From contig JADJWS010000001.1 of the NCBI GenBank assembly GCA_016716235.1, forward strand, positions 1,426,001 through 1,490,000: a stretch of 64,000 bases of DNA. The letters run 5' to 3'. Position 1 is the first letter of the stretch; each line of letters begins with the position of its first letter. Made by a program: the position numbers and the translations under genes. Under the pieces are notes generated by a model, which saw nothing but the letters and a program-made list of their open reading frames with translations, did no database searches and was not told the DNA's origin. This stretch comes from Candidatus Defluviilinea gracilis (GTDB lineage Bacteria > Chloroflexota > Anaerolineae > Anaerolineales > Villigracilaceae). Positions 50,407 through 58,616 of the stretch are shown here, in pieces.

Positions 50407-51288
50407 TTATTCGTTCACAACCCTTCTCAATTTTTTCAACGACCCCTGTTCGGAGGCGTACACTTTTTTCACGCCGTCGCCGAGCGAGGCTTCGGTGGTG
50501 CGGATGTATTTCACGAGTCGCTCGAAGCCCGCAGGTTCCACGCTCGCGGCTTGATCGGAGCCCCACATGGCGCGGTCTAATGTGAGATGACGCTCCACCA
50601 TGCACGCGCCGAACGCGACGGCAATGGCTGTTGGGATGAGTCCCACCTCGTGACCGGAATATCCGATTGGGATATTCGGATATTTTGCGCGGAGCGTTTC
50701 GATCATCTTGAGGTTCAACTCCTCCGGTTCGCACGGATAGGTGCTGGTGCAGTGCATCATCACGAGGTCTTGCTCGCCCGCGATCCCGATCCCTTTTGCG
50801 ATCTGCTCCATCGTGGACATGCCCGACGACAAGATCAGAGGCTTGCCGGTCGCTCGCGCTTTGCGAATCAGGTTGAAGTCGGTGAGAGAAGCGGAGGGGA
50901 CTTTATACGCGGGCGTGTCGAACTTCTGCATAAAATCCACCGACGGCTCATCCCAGACCGAGACCATCCAATCGATTTTCTTTTCGCGGCAATAGCGGTC
51001 GATCTCGGCGTATTGTTTTTCGTCGAACTCGACCTTGTAACGATATTCGAGATAGGTGATGTAGCCCCACGGCGTCTCGCGCATTTGATTCTTTTGTTCG
51101 GGCGGCGTGGCGACATCGGGTGTACGCTTTTGGAATTTCACCGCGTCCGCGCCGGCGTGGACGGCGGCGTCGATCATCTTCTTCGCAATGTCGAGGTCGC
51201 CGTTGTGATTGATGCCGATCTCGGCGATGATGTACGCGCGTTGAGCGTCGCCCACCGCGCGGTTTCCAATTTTTATTTCACGAGTCAT
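50407..51288 (-). CDS. NeuB-like nonulosonic acid synthase lacking the SAF domain
   Basis: A 293-residue (beta/alpha)8 enzyme: AYIIAEIGINHNGDLDIAKK, DAVKFQKRTPDVATP, KVPSASLTDFNLIRKARATG, LILSSGMSTMEQIAKGIGIA, HCTSTYPCEPEELNLKMIET, GYSGHEVGLIPTAIAVAFGA and ERHLTLDRAMWGSDQAAS. These are the PEP/aldose-binding segments of NeuB and its relatives. The usual C-terminal SAF (antifreeze-like) domain of about 60 residues is absent, and the protein ends soon after SLKKLRRVVNE. It should join PEP with an aminohexose to give a nonulosonic acid, which the NeuA-HAD fusion at 52886 could activate. Missing SAF may change sugar specificity or quaternary contacts. Confidence 0.85.
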   Translation of the reverse strand: MTREIKIGNRAVGDAQRAYIIAEIGINHNGDLDIAKKMIDAAVHAGADAVKFQKRTPDVATPPEQKNQMRETPWGYITYLEYRYKVEFDEKQYAEIDRYCREKKIDWMVSVWDEPSVDFMQKFDTPAYKVPSASLTDFNLIRKARATGKPLILSSGMSTMEQIAKGIGIAGEQDLVMMHCTSTYPCEPEELNLKMIETLRAKYPNIPIGYSGHEVGLIPTAIAVAFGACMVERHLTLDRAMWGSDQAASVEPAGFERLVKYIRTTEASLGDGVKKVYASEQGSLKKLRRVVNE

Positions 51289-51302
51289 TTTTTCTCCAGA
51301 GT

Positions 51303-52889
51303 TTATTGTGGCGGCGTGAGGTCCGTCACTTCGATAAAGTCGAACGGGACATTCCAGCGGGAATAATAATGCAAATCGGGCAGAAGCGCGTACTTCGTTT
51401 TGAAGTATTGATCCAACACGACGCGAAAGGAATTGACCGGCGAGATCGAGGGATACAGCGACTCATAATTCCCGTCGGGGAAATAATACGCGTTGAGGAT
51501 CCCGAATCTTTCCGACGGGATGGTATTCTCCAGCGACCCCCAGTGGAGATACGCCCCCGGCCCGTGATCGCCTTGAATGATGATGATCGGCGGCGTGTCT
51601 GACCGCGCAAGGATCGCGTCGATGGCTTGAAGCGCGAGGGTGTTCACGTATTGGATCTGCCTGCGATAGCCGCCGATATATCCGCCGCGCGAATGTTCCG
51701 AGATGTAATAGTTCGCGTCGAACAAGGTAAACGGTTCGTCGTGATTGATGACACTGCCGTCTTTGTCGAACACGAACGGCGGGTGTGGCGCGATGATGTG
51801 AGCGTAGACGAAATAATCGCCTTGCAGTGACGGGGCTTGCTCCAATTCATCGAACGTGGAGAGGATGTGCTGGCGGTGAGTCTCATACGGCATCTCGACC
51901 AACGCGCGATGGAACGCGGGGATATGATTCAACACCCGCGCCATGCTGTGGTCAATGACGATGCTTTCGAACGCGGTGACCGGCTGTGTCAGCGGAGAAC
52001 TCGAATCTTCGTAATACACATCCGCCGTTGGGATGGTCGCTTTGTATTCGTTCTCGAACGAGACCGTTTTGTAGCCGTTCTGCGCCAGAACCGCGCGGAC
52101 TTCGCTGTAATTGAGAATCTCGATCAGGTCGGCGCGATTATCGGGCGTGTTGCCGTTCACTTTCAAATCTTGCAAGTAGTTCATGTTGAACGACGAACTC
52201 AGCGACAGCATCGTTTGGATGTAATTGCTCGAGGCTTGATCCGCCACATAGAATCCGCGCTCGCGCAGGGCGTTGATGAACTCCGAGTTGTCGAACTCGT
52301 AGAACTCCTGCAGAATATCCTGCCTGCCGTAGCCGTCGAGGATGATGTAATAAATATCCGGGCGCGGCGTGGCGGATTCAACTTCCGTCACGGTTACGGT
52401 TCGCTCCGAGGGATTGAACGAAATTTCATTCTCGCGCACATGGTTCGTCACTTGCACGCCCGTGTTCGCCAACAGCAGGATGCTCAGTAAATTGAAATAC
52501 AGATTGACGACAATGAGATTCTTTACGCGCTTTTGTAACAGCCACATCCAGACGGACATGATCAACGCGGCGGCAAGAAATACGGCGAAATCGGAACGCG
52601 CGGGACCCAGCGAAAAAGTTTTGCCCACCCAATCGGTCACATCGCCGAAGAGAAAGAAAATAAAGATGAACGGCGCGGCGATCAGCGCGGATTTCATTGC
52701 GTTACGCAAAAAAATATATAACACGCCGAACGCCAACAAAACGAATGACAGCGACACCAGCAAAGCGCGAACCGTATCCGCAAAACTCAATTCGTCGAAG
52801 TTGAGCAAATACAATTGCAGAATCGGCTGGACTGCGAACAAAAACGGCGCGAACAATCCCCGCTCGAACATTACGAAAAGTTTTTTCAC
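51303..52889 (-). CDS. Membrane protein with alkaline-phosphatase/sulfatase-superfamily domain (paralogue of 44737)
   Basis: I start at the GTG at 52889 (MKKLFVMFERGLFAPFLFAV); its GTGA overlaps the stop of the NeuA-HAD gene, so translation is coupled. The 528-residue protein has five or six N-terminal membrane segments and then the same domain as the 44737 protein: PDIYYIILDGYGRQDILQEF, EFINALRERGFYVADQASSN, IIAPHPPFVFDKDGS and PIIIIQGDHGPGAYLHWG. Both end with the SISPVNSFRVVLDQYF pattern. Placed within the nonulosonic-acid gene group, it is likely to modify a surface glycan with a phospho-group or similar. Activity is inferred from fold only. Confidence 0.7.
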   Translation of the reverse strand: MKKLFVMFERGLFAPFLFAVQPILQLYLLNFDELSFADTVRALLVSLSFVLLAFGVLYIFLRNAMKSALIAAPFIFIFFLFGDVTDWVGKTFSLGPARSDFAVFLAAALIMSVWMWLLQKRVKNLIVVNLYFNLLSILLLANTGVQVTNHVRENEISFNPSERTVTVTEVESATPRPDIYYIILDGYGRQDILQEFYEFDNSEFINALRERGFYVADQASSNYIQTMLSLSSSFNMNYLQDLKVNGNTPDNRADLIEILNYSEVRAVLAQNGYKTVSFENEYKATIPTADVYYEDSSSPLTQPVTAFESIVIDHSMARVLNHIPAFHRALVEMPYETHRQHILSTFDELEQAPSLQGDYFVYAHIIAPHPPFVFDKDGSVINHDEPFTLFDANYYISEHSRGGYIGGYRRQIQYVNTLALQAIDAILARSDTPPIIIIQGDHGPGAYLHWGSLENTIPSERFGILNAYYFPDGNYESLYPSISPVNSFRVVLDQYFKTKYALLPDLHYYSRWNVPFDFIEVTDLTPPQ

Positions 52890-54109
52890 GCCCGCGCCTT
52901 CAAGATCAGGTCGCACAACTCGCGCACCGCGCCGTGACCGCCCGCCTTCGTCAACACATGATCGGCGGCGCGAAGTACTTCGGGATACGCATCCGCGACT
53001 GCGACCGCCCAGCCCGCGATCTCGAAACATGGGAGGTCGTTCCAGTCGTTGCCGATGAAGACGACCTCTTCCGCCTGGATATTTTTTTCGGCTAGGATGT
53101 CTCGCATCTGTCGCCCTTTGTCCTGCAACCCCACCCCATGCACCGCCTCCACCCCCATCTTTTTCGCGCGCGCCGCAACGACCGTGTTGACCTCCGACGA
53201 GAGGATCATCACGTCAATGCCGATCTCGCGCATCTGTTTGACTCGCATGCTGTCAGCCCGCGAAGCGACGACAGTCTCATGCCCATCCTGATCTGTCCAC
53301 ACGCGGTTGTCGGTGATGACACCATCGAAGTCACAGATGACCAGCTTGATGGTGGAAGGCATCGGTCGGCGCGTTTTGCCCGGCGTGACCATGTCCAACT
53401 CGCCCGTCGAAACGAGATGTTCGTAACGCGCCCAGTCTTGCAGGTTGTCAATGTCCACCGTGTAGCGCGAGTCGATGATGATGGGATAGATCACGCCGCC
53501 GCTCATCGAGCCGCCTTTGGTGATGGTCTCCGCGCGGATCGCGTCAATGTGACCGGTCTGCCAATAGATGGGAGGAAGGATTTGTCGCGGCGCGTTGTAT
53601 GGCTCGGCAATGCCCGGCACGTCCAATAAATTTTTCATTGGGCCGTTCTCGCCGCTGATCCGCCACATCTTATGCGGGTTCTGCCCGGCGGACACAACTC
53701 CGCGCACGCTGTCGGCTTCTTTGTGATTCAGCAAAACGTTTATCGCGTCGTCCACCAACCCGCGCGGGCGGATGGGCGAAGTCGGTCGAAGTTGCACAAC
53801 GATTTCGGGGTGATAGTTTTCGTGTTCCGCCAGCCACGCCAAAGCGTGTTCAAAGACCGGCAGATCGGTCGTGTTATCTTCGGCAAATTTTGACGGGCGC
53901 AGGAAGGGAGTCTCCGCGCCGAACTCGCGCGCCACCGACGCGATCTCTTCGTCGTCCGTTGACACGATGACGCGCGTGACGAGGCGCGATTGCTTTGCCG
54001 CGGCGATGCTCCACGCAATGAGCGGATAGCCCGCAAAGTTGCGGACGTTCTTGCGCGGGATGCCTTTCGAGCCTCCACGGGCGGGGATGAGGGCGAGTGA
54101 TTCAGTCAT
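52886..54109 (-). CDS. Acylneuraminate cytidylyltransferase fused to a HAD (KdsC-like) phosphatase
   Basis: A 407-residue fusion. Residues 1 to about 230 are NeuA-like: LALIPARGGSKGIPRKNVRN, VIVSTDDEEIASVAREFGAE, LRPTSPIRPRGLVDDAINVL and QTGHIDAIRAETI. Residues 245-407 are HAD family: IKLVICDFDGVITDNRVWTD, VMILSSEVNTVVAARAKKMG, LAEKNIQAEEVVFIGNDWND and KAGGHGAVRELCDL. The first part makes the CMP-activated nonulosonic acid; the second probably removes the 9-phosphate made by the NeuB step. This matches the NeuB/NeuA pairing upstream and the SDR downstream. The stop overlaps the next gene's GTG start. Confidence 0.9.
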   Translation of the reverse strand: MTESLALIPARGGSKGIPRKNVRNFAGYPLIAWSIAAAKQSRLVTRVIVSTDDEEIASVAREFGAETPFLRPSKFAEDNTTDLPVFEHALAWLAEHENYHPEIVVQLRPTSPIRPRGLVDDAINVLLNHKEADSVRGVVSAGQNPHKMWRISGENGPMKNLLDVPGIAEPYNAPRQILPPIYWQTGHIDAIRAETITKGGSMSGGVIYPIIIDSRYTVDIDNLQDWARYEHLVSTGELDMVTPGKTRRPMPSTIKLVICDFDGVITDNRVWTDQDGHETVVASRADSMRVKQMREIGIDVMILSSEVNTVVAARAKKMGVEAVHGVGLQDKGRQMRDILAEKNIQAEEVVFIGNDWNDLPCFEIAGWAVAVADAYPEVLRAADHVLTKAGGHGAVRELCDLILKARA

Positions 54110-54111
54110 TG

Positions 54112-54203
54112 GTTATCAGTGAGCAGTTATCAGTGAGCAGTCATCAGTGAGCAGTGATCGGTAGGCAGTGATCAGTAAACTGATTACTGATCACTGTTTA
54201 CTT
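54112..54203. repeat. Tandem imperfect repeat (TTATCAGTGAGCAG units) between genes
   Basis: The gap between the SDR and the NeuA-HAD gene is made of GTTATCAGTGAGCAG-like units repeated about five times with drift, followed by the inverse-type ACTGATTACTGATCACTG. No coding signal. It lies inside a co-oriented gene run. Confidence 0.85.
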
Positions 54204-54206
54204 TTT

Positions 54207-55034
54207 TCACCACGCCGTCCATCCGCCATCCACAACGACGTTATTGCCCGTCATGTACGAGGAAGCATCCGAGGCGAGGAAGAGCAACGCGCCGTTCATT
54301 TCATCTTTCTTCGCCATGCGTCCCATGATCGTTTTGGCGGAATAGTTCTTTTCAAAATAGTCTTCGTGGTCGTTGTAGATTCCGCCCGGCGTGAGCGCGT
54401 TGACGCGAATCTCCGTGCCGGCGTAATAGGCGGCGAGATATTTGGTGAAGCCCAGCACGCCGGCTTTGGTCACGGTGTAATACACGGGTTTATACGCCAC
54501 GCGCTGACCGTCTTTGATGTAAATGCGCTGGTCGGGTCCGTTGAGTCCGTAGGTGGAGCAGATGTTGATGATGCTTCCCTTTTTGCCTTGCGCGAGCATC
54601 GGCTTGACGCAGGCTTGAGTCATCAAAAACATGCCGGTCAAGTTGACGTTGAGCGCGGCGGTCCAATCGGCGAGCGGATAATCCTCGAACGCGCCGGGCG
54701 TCACGCCTTTTTTCATCGCGTCGGCGTCGAACTTCGGGTCGAGCGCGGCGCTGTTGACGAGGATGTCGAGTCGCCCGAATGCGGATAATACGTTGTCCAC
54801 TGCGGCGTTCACCGAGTCGGGCTGGGTGATGTCGGCGGAGAGGGCGAGGGAGTTGAATCCGCTTTGGGTGAGTGAATCAGCCGTCCCTGAGGAGGAAGCG
54901 GCGTTTAAATCCAGCACGGCGATCTTCGCGCCAGCCTCCGCCAGCGTCTTGCAAAATTCCCTGCCGAGCAATCCCGCGCCGCCGGTGACGAGGGCAACGC
55001 GCCCGTCGAGTTTGAATTTATCTTGAATGGTCAT
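54207..55034 (-). CDS. SDR family oxidoreductase, PtmA-like
   Basis: A 275-residue SDR: VALVTGGAGLLGREFCKTLA, IAVLDLNAAS, DILVNSAALDPKFDAD, LNVNLTGMFLMTQACVKPM and catalytic PVYYTVTKAGVLGFTKYLAA, with a Gly-rich end GNNVVVDGGWTAW. The Tyr-x-x-x-Lys pair is present. This subgroup is common in nonulosonic-acid (pseudaminic/legionaminic-type) gene clusters such as flagellin-glycan PtmA. It lies directly upstream of the NeuA-HAD gene on the same strand. It may reduce or oxidise a sugar intermediate. Confidence 0.82.
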   Translation of the reverse strand: MTIQDKFKLDGRVALVTGGAGLLGREFCKTLAEAGAKIAVLDLNAASSSGTADSLTQSGFNSLALSADITQPDSVNAAVDNVLSAFGRLDILVNSAALDPKFDADAMKKGVTPGAFEDYPLADWTAALNVNLTGMFLMTQACVKPMLAQGKKGSIINICSTYGLNGPDQRIYIKDGQRVAYKPVYYTVTKAGVLGFTKYLAAYYAGTEIRVNALTPGGIYNDHEDYFEKNYSAKTIMGRMAKKDEMNGALLFLASDASSYMTGNNVVVDGGWTAW

Positions 55035-55045
55035 TTACTTTCCTT

Positions 55046-55096
55046 GTTCGTGATGCAGTTGCACTGCATCACGTTCGCAGTACAACTGCGAACGAG
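55046..55096. repeat. Two adjacent hairpins upstream of the SDR gene
   Basis: TGATGCAGTTGCACTGCATCA is a near-perfect hairpin and is followed by GTTCGCAGTACAACTGCGAA, another. They lie 12 bases upstream of the SDR start and 5 bases before the neighbouring gene's 3' end. They could act as a transcript processing or attenuation structure, or be another dispersed repeat. Confidence 0.7.
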
Positions 55097-55100
55097 CGCG

Positions 55101-56726
55101 TTACGGTTGATGTGTGTAGATCGAATCGCCTTGCGATTTGTGCGCGAGGTTCAAACCTGCGGTCAGCGCGTCCACTTCGCCGGCGATGTTTGCGCCGTCG
55201 TCGAAGATGGCAAGCACGGCGCGTCCCGCGTTGATCTCCGCCTGCATGCGCTCGACGCCTTCTTCAAACCCCGGAATGGATTCGGCGCGCGCCGAATCAT
55301 AACCGCTGGGCAACACCAACGCGCCGCGCCCGGTATACAAATACACCGCGCCGGGCTCGTTGGTGAAGATGGCAACATCCTCGGGCAGTTCGCGCAAAAA
55401 TGTCATCGCCTCCGAATCGTACCATTGGAAAGACGCGAAACCCAATCCGCTCTTCGACCATGTGTTGACGGTGTTGACCTGTTTGAAAAATGAAGCGCCG
55501 AGCGCCGCAACGGCGATCAGCGTCGCCAACACGAAATTTCTTTTGCGAAGCCAGATGAGGGCGCATACCAGCAAAATGAATAAACAGACAAAGACCGGCG
55601 CAACGATTCTCAATTTGAATTTTGTTGCGGCATCGAAGAGGGTCATGGATGCGACGGTTGAGGCGAGGTAGGCGAACAAGAAGAGCCCGGTGATGAGCGG
55701 GATGATGAACCCGCTTCCCTCTCTCAGGGATGGTTGTTTCTGTTTCGTGAAGAATTTCCACGCTTCGAGCGCCGTCCATACCAACGCGCCGCCGAGGATG
55801 AGAACTGCAATGGCTTCGAACACGCCCGGCGCTTTTGCCAGCGCTTTGAACCATCCCGTCACTGGGATGGAAAAATCGGCAAAGACGCGCAAGCCTGTTT
55901 CAATATTCTCTTGTGTAAGCGGATGCCATGCCAGCGAACGATTGGTCGCATTGCCGGCGACCCAATGATTGCGCAACGCCCAAACTGCCGCCAGAGGGAT
56001 GAAGCCCTCCAGAAACAGGATCATGCCGCCCAGGCGTTTCCTCCAACTGGTGTGTAGGACGATCAATGCGACGAGGAGCGCGGCGACCAGCGCCAGCCCG
56101 GAATAGCGCGTAAGGTACGCCAGCCCGGCGCAAACACCGGAAGCGATCAGCCAAGCCGAGCTTTCGTTCCGCCGTCGCCAGCGTTTGAGGCGCCCTTCGA
56201 TCTCGCTCGTTTTTTCGCCCGCGTAATACAGCAGGCTTTCAAAAGAGAGGTCGAACGTCCACAGCGATACGAGCGAAAAGAAAATGAAGAGCGGCTCGCT
56301 CATTGCCACAGCATGCACTTGAAGCATTTCCCCATTCAAAACGAACAACCCGGCGGCGATCAGCCCCGCCGTGAGCGAAGGCGTTGTGCGCCAGACGAGA
56401 ATGCCAACCAGCCCGGCGTTCAACCCGAATAGAATCGCGTTGAGGAATCGCGCGCCGCGCAACGGGTCGAGACCGAACCAACCGAGAAACGTCAATGCGG
56501 AGGGAAAGCCGGGGGGGAAGTGTGTAACGTATCCGTTCGTGGCAAGCCATGCTTCGCGATACCCATCCCCCGCCAGCAAACTCCGCGCACCCGCAATGTA
56601 TGCGATCGAATCGTCGGATAGCCCCAGCCCCTCGGGCGTGGCTCGAAGCGCGAGAAAGGTCCCGGTTACGACGATCAAGAACAGGCTGAAAAAAGAAACG
56701 AGGCGGAGTGAGTCGCGGGGAGGCAT
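55101..56726 (-). CDS. GT-C/GT39-like membrane glycosyltransferase
   Basis: A 541-residue protein with ten or more membrane segments. After the first helix it has LGLSDDSIAYIAGARSLLAG, the acidic SDD loop expected of GT-C enzymes, and later NGYVTHFPPGFPSALTFLGW. The C-terminal soluble part (residues 430-541) holds AMTFLRELPEDVAIFTNEPG and GAVYLYTGRGALVLPSGYDS. It probably transfers a sugar from a polyprenyl-phosphate donor on the outer membrane face. It is followed by the SDR gene in the same orientation; its start is preceded by a 36-base palindrome. Confidence 0.75.
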   Translation of the reverse strand: MPPRDSLRLVSFFSLFLIVVTGTFLALRATPEGLGLSDDSIAYIAGARSLLAGDGYREAWLATNGYVTHFPPGFPSALTFLGWFGLDPLRGARFLNAILFGLNAGLVGILVWRTTPSLTAGLIAAGLFVLNGEMLQVHAVAMSEPLFIFFSLVSLWTFDLSFESLLYYAGEKTSEIEGRLKRWRRRNESSAWLIASGVCAGLAYLTRYSGLALVAALLVALIVLHTSWRKRLGGMILFLEGFIPLAAVWALRNHWVAGNATNRSLAWHPLTQENIETGLRVFADFSIPVTGWFKALAKAPGVFEAIAVLILGGALVWTALEAWKFFTKQKQPSLREGSGFIIPLITGLFLFAYLASTVASMTLFDAATKFKLRIVAPVFVCLFILLVCALIWLRKRNFVLATLIAVAALGASFFKQVNTVNTWSKSGLGFASFQWYDSEAMTFLRELPEDVAIFTNEPGAVYLYTGRGALVLPSGYDSARAESIPGFEEGVERMQAEINAGRAVLAIFDDGANIAGEVDALTAGLNLAHKSQGDSIYTHQP

Positions 56727-56749
56727 ACAAAAAATGCGCGCTACAGAAA

Positions 56750-56785
56750 TGCGGTAGGGGCGGGGTTAACCCCGCCCCTACCGCA
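56750..56785. repeat. Perfect 36-bp palindrome between two co-oriented genes
   Basis: TGCGGTAGGGGCGGGGTT is followed directly by its exact inverse. It lies 4 bases downstream of the sat-cysC stop and 24 bases upstream of the GT-C start. It may end the sat-cysC transcript, though the lack of a U-run argues against a strong Rho-independent terminator. Its form resembles a dispersed repeat. Confidence 0.9.
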
Positions 56786-56789
56786 ACGA

Positions 56790-58514
56790 TCAATTGTGAT
56801 TCAAATATCCCTGATCTTCGAGATACTTGACGATAATACGGGCATTATCTTCAGGGGTCGCGCCGAAACCTTGCAGGGTGATCTCGGGTTTGATCGGCGG
56901 CTCGTAGGGATCGTCCACGCCGGTGAAGCCCATCGGCTTGCCGTCTGCCACTGCCTGACGCGCCTTGGCATACAAGCCTTTCACGTCGCGCTCTTCGCAG
57001 ACTTCGACGGGTGTATCCATGAAGATCTCGATGAAATTCTCGCCCACCATCTTGCGGGCTTCTTCGCGCGTGGCGCGGTAGGGGCTGATGGCGGCGCAGA
57101 TGACAATGCCGCCCGCGTGCACGATCTCGCCCGCCACAAAACCGATGCGTAGGATGTTGGTATCGCGGTCTTCCTTGCTGAAGCCGAGTCCTTTGCTTAG
57201 GTGCGTGCGCACTACGTCGCCATCGAGGATGGCGGTCTCGCGTCCGCGTTCGAGGAGCAGGGATGTAAGCACGGCGGTGGTGGCAGATTTGCCGGAGCCG
57301 CTCAAGCCGGTGAACCAGATTCCAAATCCCTGTTTGTGGCGCGGCGGGTAGGTTTCGCGCAGGATTTCAGCGGTCTCGGGGCGGGTGAACCAGCCCGGCA
57401 GTAATTTGCCCTTCGCGAGATATTCCTCGCGCACCTGCGTGCCGGAGATGTTGGCGGTCTTTGCGCCCTTGGGGACATCCTTCTCTTCCACGTAGCGGTC
57501 TTCATCGGGAAGATAGACCAGCATTTCGAACGGAACCATCTTGACGCCCAACTCGGATTCGTACTTCTTCATGTTCTCCTGCGCGTCATACGGACCGTAA
57601 AACGGCTTGCCCGTGGAATCATTTCCCGGCCCCGCGTGATCGCGCCCGACCACGAAATGATTCGCGCCATGGTTGCGCCGAATGATGGCGTGGAGCAGAA
57701 CTTCTTTCGGACCCGCCATGCGCATGGCTAACGGCAACAAACTGAGCATGGTGCTGTTCTTGTCGTAGTGATTATCCACCAGCGCTTTGTACGTGCGAGT
57801 GCGGGAGTAGTGATCCACGTCGCCGGGCTTGGTCATGCCCACGGTGGGGTGGATCAACAGCGAACCGTTCACTTGAGCCGCCGCGCGTTTGGTCAACTCT
57901 TCGTGGATGCGGTGCAGAGGGTTGCGGGTCTGGAAGGCGACGACGTTATCGTGCCCCATCGCTTCAAGCCGTTCGCGCACCTGCGCCGGGGTGAGGCGCA
58001 GGTCTACGAAATCGTAATATTTGGGAAGGTTGATAACCTTCATGTGGCCCGAGATGCAGACCTTGTTCCAGCGTCCCATTTCGGAAACCATCGGGTGTTT
58101 GGTGTCGGTGGAGCCGTAGGCGAGCGCGGCTTCGGTCTGCGGGTCCCAGTGAAAGACTTCGTCAAGCGTCATTACGGCGATCAAGTCGAAATTGGCGTTG
58201 CGAAGCGCCAGATCCTCGCCGACGGTCGGCAGTTCCTTGGGGTCAGCCGTCAATGTGATGGGGAGGGGCCACAAGGTCCCGTCTGCCAGACGCATCTCTT
58301 TGAGCACGCGGTCATAGTCCGCTTTGCCCATGAAGGTGGTCAGCGGTGAAAAACCGCCGGTGGCGATCAATTCGAGATCGCAAAGATTGCGCGTGGTGAT
58401 CTTGATGGAAGGCAGTTTGGCGGCGTGGGCGAGAAGTTCCTCGCGCTCTTTGCCCTCTACAACAAGGTTCACCAGTTTTCCCCCATACGGGGCGATCAGT
58501 TTGGCTTTCGACAT
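56790..58514 (-). CDS. Bifunctional sulfate adenylyltransferase / APS kinase
   Basis: A 574-residue fusion. The ATP-sulfurylase part (to about residue 385) has LIATGGFSPLTTFMGKADYD, VVAFQTRNPLHRIHEELTKR and AIIRRNHGANHFVVGRDHAG, which carry the catalytic and ATP-binding residues. The APS-kinase part (from about 390) has GIWFTGLSGSGKSATTAVLT, DGDVVRTHLSKGLGFSKEDR, and VICAAISPYRATREEARKMV. The fusion makes PAPS from sulfate and two ATP. It supplies donor for the two sulfotransferases in this gene group (49465, 61770). Both halves look complete. Confidence 0.95.
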   Translation of the reverse strand: MSKAKLIAPYGGKLVNLVVEGKEREELLAHAAKLPSIKITTRNLCDLELIATGGFSPLTTFMGKADYDRVLKEMRLADGTLWPLPITLTADPKELPTVGEDLALRNANFDLIAVMTLDEVFHWDPQTEAALAYGSTDTKHPMVSEMGRWNKVCISGHMKVINLPKYYDFVDLRLTPAQVRERLEAMGHDNVVAFQTRNPLHRIHEELTKRAAAQVNGSLLIHPTVGMTKPGDVDHYSRTRTYKALVDNHYDKNSTMLSLLPLAMRMAGPKEVLLHAIIRRNHGANHFVVGRDHAGPGNDSTGKPFYGPYDAQENMKKYESELGVKMVPFEMLVYLPDEDRYVEEKDVPKGAKTANISGTQVREEYLAKGKLLPGWFTRPETAEILRETYPPRHKQGFGIWFTGLSGSGKSATTAVLTSLLLERGRETAILDGDVVRTHLSKGLGFSKEDRDTNILRIGFVAGEIVHAGGIVICAAISPYRATREEARKMVGENFIEIFMDTPVEVCEERDVKGLYAKARQAVADGKPMGFTGVDDPYEPPIKPEITLQGFGATPEDNARIIVKYLEDQGYLNHN

Positions 58515-58616
58515 TGTTACTCCTTGATTGACACAGATTACTCTGTTGGGTTTGCTATGCGAGGCGCAATTATAACCTAAAATTCACCCGCTGAATTTTG
58601 AAGAGGTTACAAAAGA

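Noticed and set aside
54112..54203. Replication origin or plasmid iteron
   Set aside because: There is no initiator gene nearby, the units drift and the repeat lies within a glycan gene run.
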